A stretch of DNA of 64,000 bases from Dryococelus australis (lineage: Eukaryota > Arthropoda > Insecta > Phasmatodea > Phasmatidae): NCBI GenBank assembly GCA_029891345.1, contig CM057003.1, positions 5,870,709 to 5,934,708 of the forward strand. The letters run 5' to 3'. Under the pieces are notes generated by a model. The model did not search any database. It was not told the origin of the DNA and saw only the letters and a program-made list of their open reading frames with translations. This document shows positions 1 through 11,677 of this stretch, one piece after another; position 1 is the stretch's first letter; every line of letters begins with the position of its first letter. The position numbers and the translations under genes were made by a program.

Positions 1-179
1 GGAAGTGATCATTTGCATTACCTTTTGCCTCATGTTGGATTCATTGCTGGTTACTGGGAAAAAAATATCTGGCACTGCTGAGAGAGTTTTGTTTAGTATT
101 GCGATGTGTGATAAATGCATGCATCTTTCATAGGTTGGTTCAATATGCACAAAATGTGATGTAGTAGCGAAGGTGAACT

Positions 180-650
180 CTCTGTAAGTCGAAGGATATC
201 TCGTTACGCGCCGTCACCCGAAGATAACTCCAATCGGCGCGCGCACCTCCAGACAAAGTGATCCTTCTCCGGAGAGGGCGTGATGGATTCGCGCCATCAG
301 TCTTTACGGCTGGGAGGGGGGAGGAGGAGCTGTCGACGGAGGTGAGGCAACAGGTCCTGGCGCGAGATGACGACGGTGACATATCGGAGCAAGCGGCTGT
401 CGTGTCGATACCGCTGCGTCCTTCAAACCGAGTTCGCCGTCCCCCAAGAGGAGGAGAGAGGCTGCTGCTACATCCGCGACATCGATCACACAGGCTCCTG
501 GCAGGTGCCTACCGCCAAACCCTCGCCACTACAGACTAACCACCTCTCACCCATCTTCCTTCGGGAAACGCTGAGACGCGAAAAATGGCTCCCAGGCTCG
601 ATGCAATCGACGGTAGACGTCTCGAAAGGCATGGCACAGAATAGATAAGA
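180..650. other. GC-rich segment of unknown nature
   Basis: The segment stands out from AT-rich flanks by high G+C and CpG. Two overlapping open frames of 93 codons each cross it, but neither gives a protein I recognise, and neither has convincing splice signals or codon structure. It could be a CpG-rich promoter or untranslated exon of the channel gene lying further downstream, or a piece of an old mobile element. Confidence 0.25.
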
Positions 651-684
651 ACACAGAGGCAAAATGACACGATGGTGATCTTGA

Positions 685-867
685 CGTGGGCGAACTCATT
701 CTATAATTGGCTGCGCGAGCCTCTCGGAACGGACTACCTCGTTCTGCAGAATGTTTCCTACTGGCTGCGGGCTGCCCGCTGGAGTGTAGATTGTCAGGCC
801 AATAAGACGCAAGGTCTCAATGTCCAGATCCACACCCAGCCAATCAGAGAATGAGTTCACTCGCATT
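685..867. mobile_element. short MITE with about 24-bp inverted ends
   Basis: The left end (GCGAACTCATTCT, then TTGGCTG) is mirrored at the right end (CAGCCAATCAGAGAATGAG, then TTC and TCGC). The body is about 180 bp and non-coding. Target duplication is not clear. It directly precedes the TAGGCTG-family copy at 874. Confidence 0.5.
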
Positions 868-873
868 TAAGTA

Positions 874-1296
874 AAGGCTGTTCACGATAAAGTGAGCACT
901 TTTGAAAATAACCTCACACAAAAAATTAACTGCCCCTGCCTGCATATATTTTGACGGGCGCACTGAGTGGCATGCGTCCAGTAAAGTTGGTAACGATGGA
1001 TGGAAAGTAGTTTCATGTCTTAACGTCGAATAAAAAGTGTTAAGTAACCATTTACGATAACCTCTATTATTTATTTCGCTTTCGGTTTTATATAGTGCAT
1101 CGAAGTGTAAAAGTAACCAGATTTGTAAAAGTTTACTTTTCTAATAATTTCACAGTTTCACTTGACCGACCCATTAATAAAATGATGAGGCCCATCGCAA
1201 TGTTAATTTTATATAAGGCGGGGGAATACACAACGTGCGTACAAGTAGATCTTAACCAGGGTTTTCAAAAGTGCTCATTTTACAGGGAATAACCTA
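874..1296 (+). mobile_element. TAGGCTG-family MITE, copy 1 (long form)
   Basis: This is the 423-bp long form. The roughly 33-bp terminal inverted repeats read A/TAGGCTGTTCACG... on the left and ...AACCTA on the right. TA dinucleotides flank both ends (872-873, 1297-1298), consistent with a TA target duplication. There is no coding capacity. The + strand here is defined as the orientation in which the internal CACTGAGTGGCATG segment reads forward. Confidence 0.8.
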
Positions 1297-1592
1297 TAAC
1301 CGCCTCGTCAATTCGTCTCTGTGGAATTGTCTACTCTGTGACGTCAGTTTTCACACGAAGGTTAGGATTTTTAGGCAATATTTACAAGGAGCTTGTTAGA
1401 TTAAACTAGTCTCAAAGATGGTGGACAGAAGGGGAATTCGGAACGCATGATGATAACAAAAAGTTGTAATGGCTATCTCTGCACATCGAACGAAAGCTAA
1501 ACCGAGGGTGCCAAATTAAATTGTTTGGGACGGCTTAGCTTCGCTGCGACGGGGGCGTGTTTGACGAGCTCCACGCCTCACGTCCGCTGGGC

Positions 1593-1665
1593 GGGCCTGC
1601 TGGTCTGCAAGTATGGGCGCCGCGGGGCTGGGCCTGCTGGTCTGCAAGTATGGGCGCCGCGGGGC
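1593..1665. repeat. 37-bp tandem duplication, GC-rich
   Basis: A 37-bp unit starting GGGCCTGCTGGTCTGCAAG occurs twice in tandem with almost no difference. It sits in a GC-rich stretch (1525-1790) followed by an AATAAA/TATAAA-like motif near 1826. I could not assign the surrounding stretch. Confidence 0.8.
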
Positions 1666-2537
1666 CGCTGCCGCCCACTAAATCTAAGACTGCTTTCCAA
1701 TCCCTCGTACGTCACCTTGCCCACGTGACGCCAGTCAGCCAGTCGCGCACCACCAGGGCGCTCTTCCAGGACTTCTGGATATCGACGGAGTGAAGATCAT
1801 TTTGTAATGTTCTAGATGATTTCAAATAAAATATAAAAGCAGGTGTCTCGCCCAGATTCTGGGAGACAGCACAGGGTTTTCACTTGGGCAGGAACTGCTG
1901 TCCGTTAACATTTTAAAAGGGTGGTGGGGGACCCTTGTTTCCTTTTTAGTTAAGTATACTGTAATGTAATCTGCATATAGCTGGCAAGAGATGTAATTTT
2001 GTTAAAATGTAAATTTTGGGGAAGTGTTAAAAATAATTAGTTTTGATACCTGTTTTTATACTAAATGTAATCAGTGGGAAAACAATGTTTTTATATAACG
2101 TTTATTGGTTGTAATATTGTTGGGGGGGGGGGCTATGTAAACGGTTATATTTTGATATACAAAACCAAGGCAAAGAATATTTTCAAACCTTTTCACTGGA
2201 ACCAACCCAAATCCCTTTTTTGACATCATTGGATGGCTCTAGCTGTTTTCCACCTTAAAATACCTACATTCAGGGAGCAGTTGAGACAAAGACCTCGTCA
2301 TGTGTGTGTTAGCAACACCGTCACAGAGTGCAGATATTACGTTAAAGCACTACAAGGTAAAAATGTTAATTTTATATTTTGTAGGTTGCAAATAAATTTT
2401 TCGTTGCGTGATACAAATTTCCCACTCCAGAATAATTTAGCTGAACTATTACGTTTCACAAGGTTGTACACCTTATTATTTTTCTTTCGAAATTACTCGT
2501 CGTGCTGACTCCAGAAGCATCTTGTATGAATACTTTA

Positions 2538-2939
2538 TATGTTGTTCATGGTTGAATTTAGCACTTTTAAAAATTTCGCATAATTTTAATGGGTTACACT
2601 GAGTGACTTACTCCCCAGGAAAGTCAGTGGCGGAAGATAAAGTAGTTCCATTTCTGAACGTTGCATTAAAAGTTTTAGATAAGCATTTTGTTGCTACTGA
2701 AATAATTTATTTTAATTTGTGGTTTTTTTTAAAAATGATTTTGAGTGTAATAAGTGGCAAATTTGGAAATGTATTTGTCATTCTAATAATTTCATAGTTT
2801 CGCTTGACCGGCGTATGATTAAAGTAATGAGGCCCCGTGGCAATGTTAATTTTACGTTTGGTGGAATAATACACAATGCGCATACAAGTGGATTGTAAGC
2901 AAGGCTTTCAAAAGGGATCAACTCACCGTCAACAGCCTA
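2538..2939 (+). mobile_element. TAGGCTG-family MITE, copy 2 (long, diverged)
   Basis: The right end matches well (ACCGTCAACAGCCTA) and is followed by TA. The left end (TATGTTGTTCATGG) is preceded by TA. The interior aligns to the long form throughout but is heavily diverged, so this is an old copy. Confidence 0.65.
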
Positions 2940-3350
2940 TAAATGTGTCGCACGTTTCGAGTCGTACTTGTGCGAGCTATGTAATTCCGGCATAACAGGG
3001 CCACATGAACTAGTATTGGGATATCAGGCGGACACGTGTTTTTACAGGTTTAACTAACAGTAGAGTTGGTGAGTGAATTCTTATTTCTCATATTCGCAGA
3101 AACACCACGGCTGGTTTTTATCACAGACTCTTGTATCAGGCGACTTGAAGAAATGTCAGTGTGCCGCCCATGATCCTAGATATGTTTGGGTACTCGATTG
3201 ATCTATTACAGGATCACAGGAACATTACCGACAAATCAACAAAGTTAGGTCACAAAACAGCCGAGCTCCACGTATCTTATCAGTTCCGGTCTTGAAAAGG
3301 AAATGCCTTTTGTCACTTCGCAAATGTCAACAAATCGCACCAATAAATAC

Positions 3351-3384
<34 letters not shown>

Positions 3385-4689
3385 GACAAAGTGAAAACAC
3401 GTAATGTAAGTAAACACAAAACCATTTCGTTTTGATTATTAATACCGCTAGAGTACTAAAAATAGGTTGTGCTCAAATATATTGCTGACAAATATTGTAT
3501 CGCGAATAGCATACAATTAGAATTACAGATCTCATTTTTATTAACATTACATATTTAGCGAAATAAATAGATGCGTGTAACACAATATAAGAAAATGTAA
3601 GCTGTTCGCGTTTAACTAATTACTTTTGAAAGCGCTGTTTTAAATACCCGCCTGTCTGCATCGTATTTCTAATTTTTGGTCGAGAGGTGCGGTAGCTATA
3701 AGGGTCACACTGGCACGCGCTGCAAGAGCTCTATCGCCGCTATGTTCACGTCTTTGAACTGGCGCGCAGTGTTCTCGTAGTGCTGCGTGTACCTATAGGA
3801 ATTTCAGCAGTGACCGTATAATTTTATCAATGGAAAGTCTTTATCGAAATTCAGTACAGGCTCCTATCGTAGTTTGACTCGCGTCTGGCTAGTGTGTTTT
3901 TAATATACGGCAGTACGGGAAAAAGCCGTTTTTAACGATATTGGACGGCTCCAAAATAAAATTTACGGCATGCGTTGTAACTTTAAAGTGCCATCCCTAC
4001 CTCGTGTGGGGTGTGACGTCTTTTTGTAGGTTAAACGTGCTGGTGGCACGTGTAATAGTTCCGTCAAAAATAGGGTGGACTGTGTCGTCTACACGGCAAC
4101 ATGTATGTGTGTTGAGAGGGAAACATGTGATGATGACGCAATCGCGACGTCCGCATTTCGCTGCTGCGTAGAATTGTCAACTTCTTCTTCATATAACTCC
4201 GGAATGGAGAGATGTATCTCAGTCATTCTTTCAGTATTAGGTTTTGTCTTGTCGAGCACTATTCGTGTTGTTAATATCATTAGTGTCCTTTACGCCCAAC
4301 TCGTAATTTTTAACTATTTTGATTTGTAATCTGCAAAGAAAATTACTATTGGTTAGTAAGTTACTACGTGTGTATATTATTTATGATTCTTGATTATGTT
4401 TTTAGTTACTCTTTCTTTGTACGCACAAACTGACAACAGAGTTTCCCCGATCCGATGTTCGCAGCGCTGCTCCCATCACGCCCTGGTGACGTCACGACGA
4501 TAAGTTTATGTGTGAACCATGAAGCAAAAGGACCGACCTATACTGCCGTACATTTACATCTAACGTAGTGCTCATTCTCAACGAGTAATTGCCACGGAAC
4601 CGAGAGTAACATTTCGTGAAGCTCGCTTTCGCAACATAAGGGTCTGAGTTGTAAGACGTCACGTCAAAAGCCAGGACTTAAAATGCTCT
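2940..4689. other. gene-free stretch
   Basis: Non-coding DNA with one A homopolymer (about 3354-3383). Several frames of 60-85 codons are open but show no recognisable protein. No RNA gene is seen. Confidence 0.6.
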
Positions 4690-5034
4690 GCGACGCAGTT
4701 CAGGCGCCAGGTAGCCGGAGCCCTTAATTAAGATCCACACGCTGTGCACATTGCGTGTTCTTGCCATGGGCTTGATGACAATATTCACGCGTCAGTTAGG
4801 GAACCTAAACATGTGGCAAATTACTCAAAATTAGTATTCTTTATTTGTCATTAAATTAAACGTCACACTTGCAATACGTCAAGACTTTGAACTACTACTT
4901 TGCATAATCCACTGCCAAATTAATTAAGAGTCAGCATGTCAGTGTGAATGGATATTATATACGCAGTTAACGGGCAGTGACTTTTTTCACCGATTGATTT
5001 TTAAAAAATACCCACTTTACCATGGACAACCATG
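4690..5034 (-). mobile_element. TAGGCTG-family MITE, copy 3 (degraded)
   Basis: Internal blocks of the long form align in the reverse orientation (CTTAATTAAGATC near the left, GGGCAGTGACTTTTT near the right). Both ends are badly eroded, so limits are approximate. Confidence 0.5.
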
Positions 5035-5136
5035 TACAAGATTTTCTTACTTTAGAGTCTCGAACTTTTTTGTAGTTGGTTTTGAAAATCTTTTGCATGA
5101 AATTTGGGAGCGTTGTCTGGTACATACGAGACGGTA

Positions 5137-5486
5137 TAGGTTATTGACGGCAAACCGAGCACTTTTGAACGATCTGCTTAAGATCTATTTGTGTGAACAT
5201 CGTGTATTTTACCACCGCATGTAGAATTAACATTGCCAAGGGCCGTACCACTTTTATTCATGTGCAAGTCAAGTAAAATTTGGAAATTATAAGAAGAGTG
5301 TATATTTTGCAAATTTGCTAGTTCATACATTTACGTGCATTAAAAACCAGAAAGCAAAACGAATAATATCAGTATTGACAAATGTTAACATAACATGTTT
5401 GAATTGAAGTTAAGACTCGGGACTTTCTCTCCGTCGTTACCAACATCGCTGGACGCTTGCCAGTCAATGTGTCCATTAACCCTGTT
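5137..5486 (-). mobile_element. TAGGCTG-family MITE, copy 4 (truncated)
   Basis: The left end TAGGTTATTGACGG is preceded by TA, and the interior follows the long form in reverse orientation up to about 5486. The far end is missing. Confidence 0.65.
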
Positions 5487-6271
5487 ACATTCCAGACTTT
5501 TCACATATTACCATTAACACGTTGGGCGCCGTTTTCAATTAGATTATATATGGAAAATTACTCAGCTTCAAAATATGTTTTTATGTAAATCTTCCTTTGT
5601 CTCCAACAAATTAACGCTATTATTTTCTCATCTCCTCAAACACAAAATTGTTAATATAATTCGTGCATCTTCTTATGCTAATCATAAAAACCATCTTGCA
5701 ACACTTATATGAAACATTCTCTTTAATTACATATTATTATTCTCTTTAAACACTTGTTATGCCATTTAAAATGTTTTTCCTATCATTCCCACGTCCATCA
5801 TTGGAGGTGGTGAGAATTATTCTAAAAAAAAATTATATTATTTTTTTACCTCTGCCTTACTTATGTTGTCTGCTGGCCTCCTATTGGCTGTCGTCTGACA
5901 ATGACACCCCGCTCCACCAATCAGCAATGGCAAAACGAGAGACAAAGTTTATTTAGTACTTTTGTTCGGCATTGTACTAGTACTTCCATAACGCCCTTAT
6001 ATCGGGTCCAATAATGTGTTCGTAATTCCTATTATCGGCGACAGCTGTTCAATGAGACTAGGGAATGCAGCTTCTATAGTGAATAACATCATCCATACGC
6101 GAACAACATATCTCACTGTACAGTGTTGTTTTCCGCTGTGTACAGTGAAGATCATTAACACATTAACTCATCGTGTCCACGATGTAACGAGTACTCTACA
6201 CAACAACAAATGCACTAGAGACAAATACCGGATAGTTCTATAGAAATAGTGGCAAGAGGTGTTTATCCTTA
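5487..6271. other. gene-free stretch
   Basis: AT-rich DNA with no recognised element. It has a CCAATCAG motif near 5918 and short open frames without recognisable products. Confidence 0.55.
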
Positions 6272-6820
6272 CTACTATATAAATGCGAAAGTGTGTTTGT
6301 TTGTCCTTTCACGTCAAAACGGAAGCTACAAATCGACGTGTTATTTTTTTTTGCGCAGATATAGTTGAAGGGTCGGAGAGTGAAATAAGCTACTTTTTAT
6401 TTCAGGAAAATATCTCATTCCTTCAGAAAAATTCTTATTGTAAATAGGTACTGGATTAAGCTTTTCTTAGGATTGATTATTGCATAAAGAAGGCATTGTT
6501 AAAAAAATTTGTCACTTCTCCTTACTTTTTTGTCTATGGGCTGTCCTCCTTTCCTTCCAAAAAGCCGTAGTGTCCCAGTGGCTAGAATTATTCCAAGTGG
6601 GGCCGCAGTGACCCAGTGGATAGATATATATCAAGTGGGGCCGCAGTAGCTCAGTGGGTAGAGAACCCAATAGTAGGACCGCAGAAACTCAGGGGGTAGA
6701 GAACCCAATAGTGGGGCCGCAGCTGGTCAGGGGCTAGAGCACCCAATAGTGGGGCCACAGTAGCTCAGTGGGTAGAACTATGTGACACGCGCGCGAAGAA
6801 GCGGGTAAAAGCTACTATTA
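6272..6820 (+). mobile_element. putative non-autonomous Helitron-like element
   Basis: The left part carries TATATAAATGCG followed by a GTGTTTGTTTGTCC tract and a CACGTCAAAACGG block. The right part ends GCGCGCGAAG, then GCGGGTAAAAGCTA, before AT-rich DNA. From memory, these resemble the start and the hairpin-plus-CTRR 3' end of arthropod non-autonomous Helitrons. No Rep/helicase coding is present, and the family assignment is tentative. Confidence 0.35.
6563..6785 (+). repeat. 38-bp tandem array (about 6 units) with a tRNA A-box motif
   Basis: Diverged units of about 38 bp begin GGGGCCGCAGTAGCTCAGTG and continue GGTAGAG...CCCAATAGT. The segment TAGCTCAGTGGGT fits the RNA polymerase III A-box consensus and resembles the D-arm half of a tRNA. 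No B box follows any unit, so these are tRNA 5'-half-like units, not tRNA genes. The last units are the most similar to each other. Confidence 0.75.
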
Positions 6821-6950
6821 TTATATTTCTGGAATTATTTCAAAAGTTATTTATATCATCATTTGTCATTGAATATTTCCCACTTCTGAAACATTTGACC
6901 CATTGGGAATTAGTTTTATTCGTTTAAGTTTTAGTCATTGTTAAATGAAC

Positions 6951-7284
6951 TTTCAGTAAAAGTAAGGAAGTATCGTCTTCATATCCCCCATGTTGCTATC
7001 ATATTATTTATATCAAAAGAACGTAGCTTTAAACGCATGTGCTGCTGTCTGCTGGCTGGAGATGACAACACTGCCGGATTTCTCTCGGAAATCTTCAAGC
7101 TGTCTGTGTTAGTGTATTTCAGTAAAAGTAAGGAAGTATCGTCTTCATATCCCCCATGTTGGTATCATATTATTTATATCAAAAGAACGTAGCTTTAAAC
7201 ACATGTGCTGCTGTCTGCTGGCTGGAGATGACAACACCGCCGGATTTTCTCTCGGAAATCTTCAAGCTGTCTGTGTTAGTGTAT
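6951..7284. repeat. 166-bp tandem duplication
   Basis: The segment starting TTTCAGTAAAAGTAAGGAAG at 6951 recurs at 7117 with very few differences, including a one-base shift in a T run. A further partial repeat of the unit's last 20 or so bases (AAGCTGTCTGTGTTAGTGTA) follows at about 7288-7309. Confidence 0.9.
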
Positions 7285-7667
7285 TTCAAGCTGTCTGTGT
7301 TAGTGTATGAATGGTTAACGTGAATACCATGGAGTGCACAGGGCGTTGTTAACTAGTTCCAAGAAAAAAGTGAAAACACAGGTACAGCGAATATAAAAAT
7401 GATTGCAATACTCGAATTCAGAAATTATTTGTGGCCGAACGGGTTACTACAGTTGCAAACTGTATATGTGGAACAACGATCCTGCAGGCTGCGCAAAACC
7501 AGTTACCATGTCCCAACATTTGAATTGCTTTTCTGCCAACACGACTATCATAAACGAAGTGGATAGGATTAGAGGTTAGGAAATTGTTTAGTAAACGAGT
7601 GATATGAGATTTTTGTATGCCTTCTCTAACCAGTCTAAAATGCATTTTTATCAAATTAAAATTGATA

Positions 7668-8091
7668 TAGGCTGTTCATGGCAAACTGGGCAATTATGAA
7701 AGCCCTGCTAAAGATCTACTTGTACGCACGTTGTGAATTATTCCGCCTTATGTAAAATTAACATTGCCATGGGCCTTATCGCTTTATTCATGCGACAGTC
7801 AAGTGAAACTGTGGAAATCTTTGGAAAGTAAACATTTCGCAGAGCTGCTCATTTTTACACTTCCGTGCATTAAAAAAAAACAGGAATTGAAAGAAATAAT
7901 CTATCTTATTACAAATGTTTATGTATCACTTTTTATTCGACGTTGAAATATGGAACTACTTTCATTTCATCGTTACCAACTTCACTGGGTGCATGTCACT
8001 AAGTGCGCCCGTTAAAATATGTGCAGGTAGGAGCAGTGACTATTTTATAAAGTTGATTTTTAAAAGTTCTCACTTTATTGTGAACAGTCGT
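7668..8091 (-). mobile_element. TAGGCTG-family MITE, copy 5 (long form)
   Basis: Left end TAGGCTGTTCATGG is preceded by TA and the right end is ...TGAACAGTC. The interior matches the long form in reverse orientation (CCCTGCTAAAGATC near the left). It is 424 bp and non-coding. Confidence 0.8.
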
Positions 8092-8274
8092 CAAAGCGAA
8101 TTTTTTTCGTACAAATGTGCTTGTCTTGTGAAAATCGAGATATAAATAAACACGCTTATCAGTGTCGATCATGTGACTCCTACAGTTGTGTTGGTTTTGG
8201 TCAGGTCAATGTTGGCTATGTGCCAAGGCGCGGCCTTATCTGTGAACGTGCATGATAAAATGATTAAGCCTGTT

Positions 8275-8483
8275 CGCCATCTTGTGACACCCACAGCATA
8301 GGAAACTTAAGCTGTCAAATTAAAATGATACTATTGTATCAGAGCATGTTGATGTTTAGCCTGAAAGTTTAGCTTCACTTATTTGTTATTTCTTTTACAA
8401 ATTCTCCATTTTACATGCGTTATATATATATATATATAAACCTGAGTCAAGATTTTCAATGTTTTGGGTGTCACAATATGGCG
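8275..8483. mobile_element. MITE with 19-bp inverted ends, close to the N-terminal exon
   Basis: CGCCATCTTGTGACACCCA on the left is mirrored by TGGGTGTCACAATATGGCG on the right with one mismatch. The 209-bp interior is AT-rich and includes a (TA)9 run at about 8420-8438. It ends 232 bp before the N-terminal Cngl exon. Confidence 0.7.
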
Positions 8484-8715
8484 ATAATGCAGCTTCATTG
8501 ACGCCATAGCATGCTGTCTCCTGTCATTCCTACCTCCACGGTACATGCGCAGAATACGAAGAATCGGTTTACCTCGCCTTTAATCCATGGTTAAAGTCTT
8601 TTCCTGCGCAGCGTCCCGGATATAGGGCACAGTGACTGAAAGGCTTGAAATGCTATGCGCAGGTATAGGGCAGTGGCATTTTTCTCGAGACGTGAAGCGG
8701 TCGTTCATGTTGCAG

Positions 8716-8950
8716 AGGTACTTCTCGTCGTCGCGGGACTCGCTGGCGGCGGCGCACCTGAACCGCGCCGCCGCCGTGTCGAGCGCCGCCTCCGACCTGG
8801 ACCTGTCTCGTAAGGTGCTGCGGCGGGACCTGCGGGGGCGGCTGAAGCTGCCAGCCTCTGTGGCGCTTGCCTCCTCCGCCTACGGCGAGCCGCCGCTGCT
8901 GGGTCGCTGGGGAGAGCGTGGCTCGTCGGGCCAGGGCCTACCGCCTTCAG
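8716..8950 (+). CDS. Cngl: Cngl-type CNG channel, N-terminal cytoplasmic exon
   Basis: This exon encodes 78 residues plus one base of the next codon, beginning RYFSSSRDSL and rich in Ala, Ser, Leu and Arg. It carries no membrane segment, as expected for the cytosolic N-terminus of a cyclic-nucleotide-gated cation channel. The 3' boundary is a strong donor (TTCAG|GTGAGC), and the phase-1 end joins the next exon at 30588 in frame (SG then FGSTNQ). The 5' boundary TTGCAG|AGG is chosen because it keeps the frame, but its polypyrimidine tract is weak. The frame stays open upstream to 8626 and holds in-frame ATGs at 8650 and 8707, so this could instead be a first coding exon starting at one of them. 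It is much richer in G+C and CpG than its flanks. The family call rests on the two downstream exons; this exon alone is not diagnostic. Confidence 0.8.
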
Positions 8951-9162
8951 GTGAGCCAGCCATAGAGCACGCCATGTGTAGAACTACAATACACATAGAG
9001 CACACACTTGTAGAACTGTTATCCAGGTAACAACTAGTCATATTGCATACGCAAGTCGCTATAGCTGCAAGAACTTCGCTTTTGTATCTGCAGTACACAT
9101 AACTAGCTATCATGGAATATACCCCTGTGAAGCTGTATTACATACAAAATCCATTTAACACA

Positions 9163-9775
9163 TATCCCCACCCAGATATCATTCAAGCTTCTTATTTGAC
9201 TCAAATTTGCCTCTCCGAGAAAGCTTGTCACATAACATGTGATTCAAGCCAGCTTGAGAATGACTTGAATTGTGCTTGTATGTTACCAAGGCAAGCCTGA
9301 GGCGAGTGTAACTAATTAAACTTGCTAGAAGCTTGACTTGTGGATACTAGTTAGCTTGATTCGAACATTTGGCTTGCATAGCAAGCTTGATTCAAACTCA
9401 CAAGCTTGGCATGACAAGTTTGATTCAAGATTGACTCAAGCTGATTATGTCATTGAGGCAACAATATAATCAGCTTGAAACAAGCTTGTCATGACAAGTC
9501 TGTAAACTTGCAACAAACTTGTATAAGCCAGCAAGCTTAAATAAGCTAGTCTCCACTTGTCAATCTTGAGGCAAGCATGATATGCTACAGTTGGTGCAGG
9601 CTTGCCTTGGTGAGCAGCAAGTATAATTCAAGCCATCCATAAGCCTCCCATTTGCAAATACTGTGGGCCAGTCGTGAGAAATTAGCTTGAATCAAGCTTC
9701 AATCACACATGACAAGCTTACTCGGCAAGGCAAATTCAAGTCAAATGGAAAGCTTGCCGCAATCTATTTGGGATG
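9163..9775. mobile_element. TIR element packed with AAGCTTG motifs
   Basis: The ends form an inverted repeat of roughly 60-70 bp: the left block CAAGCTTC...TTTGCCTCTCCGAG mirrors a right block reading CTCGGCAAGGCAAATTC...AAGCTTG. Between them AAGCTT occurs at least ten times in both flank contexts, a subterminal-repeat pattern typical of transposase-binding sites. A homologous fragment lies at 50390-50545 in the opposite orientation. No coding region is seen. Confidence 0.7.
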
Positions 9776-9931
9776 TAGAGCTGTGATACTCAATGGTAAC
9801 ATTCATAAAAACCTTCATGTGTAAATATGAGTGACACATTACCACTATTCATACACCATACACATGTAGAAATGAAATCAACACAAATGCCAATGAATAG
9901 CTATAATTAAAGCATAGTAACAGTAAAATTC

Positions 9932-10258
9932 ATGTAACATACACATGTACCGTATGTAATCTACAGAACAAACATTGATAGAATATGCACGCTGGAGATG
10001 TATGCTCTAGTCCATTCGGGGTTACATTACACTTTGGGAATTAAACCTGTCAAAAATTACCCCATATGTGACGTGTTTGGTTGTTTCCTAATTATGTAAC
10101 ATACACATGTACCGTATGTAATCTACAGAACAAACATTGATAGAATATGCACGCTGGAGATGTATGCTCTAGTCCATTCGGGGTTACATTACACTTTGGG
10201 AATCAAACCTGTCAAAAATTACCCCATATATGACGTGTTTGGTTGTTTCCTAATTATG
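9932..10258. repeat. 162-bp tandem duplication
   Basis: The block beginning ATGTAACATACACATGTACC at 9932 is repeated at 10094 with only one or two differences (for example ATATGTGACG versus ATATATGACG). Such similarity implies a recent duplication. Confidence 0.9.
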
Positions 10259-10261
10259 TTA

Positions 10262-10592
10262 CGTTTCACAAGCATTTTATACTTAAGTTAACATAAAAAA
10301 TACAAAAGTACCTCACTTTTGTTAACTATAAATTTTATTTATAAATTATAATATTGAATTTATAATTAATATGAATAGAAACAGTGAGAAAATAGGTGTT
10401 TTGGTAGTGCCTAGAAAGAAATAGTTCTCACGCAGAATATTATTACACTGAGTGCGTACGAATGTGGTGCGTTGTCCTTTTGGTATTATTGTTAAGACTC
10501 CATAAACTTTGTTTGCATGGGGCGGAGGAATATCCTATAAGTAGAACGTTAACAGGACTTCATAAAAGTTGGAAGTAACCGTGAATAGAATA
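10262..10592 (-). mobile_element. TAGTCCATTC-family MITE, reverse copy
   Basis: Its right end (GGAAGTAACCGTGAATAGAATA, mirrored) and interior (CGGAGGAATATCC; TAGTTCTCACGCAG) are the reverse complement of the copies at 13697, 19930, 31721 and 50712. TA follows the end. The other end is eroded. Confidence 0.65.
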
Positions 10593-10599
10593 TAAAAAT

Positions 10600-10831
10600 A
10601 AATTTTAGGGAAAATTCCCTTGCATGTAATGCAAACAAATTACACTTACGCGAAAAGAGAATTTGCCTTATAGATGTACGGTAAATTTACATGACAGCTA
10701 ACGTATTACTCGAATGTAAGGAAATAATGGAAAAAAATGTGGAAAAACTCCATGAAAAGTAAGGGATTTTCTGCGCTATGTTAACAACAAATGACTTTTA
10801 CGAGGGAAATAGTATGCGTCTTTTACGTACC
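10600..10831. repeat. fragment related to the CACTG-ended element
   Basis: AAAATTCCCTTGCATGTAATG and following ATG/TAC-rich blocks resemble the left part of the element at 31989-33333. Ends are not recognisable, so this is an old fragment. Confidence 0.35.
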
Positions 10832-11677
10832 GACACTTTAAAATTTCTTTGACGCACGTATTCATTTCAAAAGTCTACTGACGTAGTGGAGGTTGGGGGC
10901 GAAACGCCATTCTTTGTAGTTCTTACCCATTGCACTGCAACGGCATGTGTGAATTTTGTTTGTAAATTACTTTCCATGTAGCCATCATAGATATCTACAA
11001 CTCATATTTCATAATAATCCCACTGGTTCAAGAAGTAAAAATAACACATTATGCCTCCATGCACCAGGCAAATGTTGGATTTTAAATTTATACAAAACGT
11101 TTCCTGGGTAGTTTATTATTTCTTTTACCTAGAGCTTTGAGCCATAAAACTGCTAATATTCAAATCTGCCAATATAGGAAAAACTAATATAAAAAAATGA
11201 AATTAAAAAAATCTGAACCACTATTTCTTAGGTTCGTGATAGTAATAATAATTTGATTTGCTGTAACATATTGCCTACTTATTTCTCTGAACTATAACAC
11301 AAAGCTACTGCAAAATTTCTATTGTAATTTTTAATCAACGAGTTGTGTTCCACGTGTTTTGTTATTTCAAACAGTGAACATTCCCCACAAGCAAAAACAG
11401 TTTTTTTTTTTTTTTTGCACACGAATCAAAATTAATCTAACGTTTCGAATACCGCTGAACTACCTCACTTACAGCAATTTTTGTGTAATATGTGTATTTA
11501 TAAAATCCCTACGAAGTTTTAGTATATGTTATTTATTTGTACGTCACAATTTCGCGTGTTTTACATTTTCCAACCTTAAACTAATAGGTTAGTACATTAC
11601 TTCGTTTTATGCCTGTCCGTAACGAATATTTATCCAACACGGCATCTTGTCTCGTTCCAAACCTCTCGCCCATAGAG

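Noticed and set aside
258..648. Two overlapping 93-codon frames in a GC-rich segment as possible exons
   Set aside because: Neither translation resembles a protein I know, no convincing splice sites bound them, and two frames being open together fits GC-rich non-coding DNA better.
1525..1930. Possible solo LTR or promoter (GC-rich block with AATAAA/TATAAA-like motif)
   Set aside because: No TG...CA ends, target duplication or second copy in the window.
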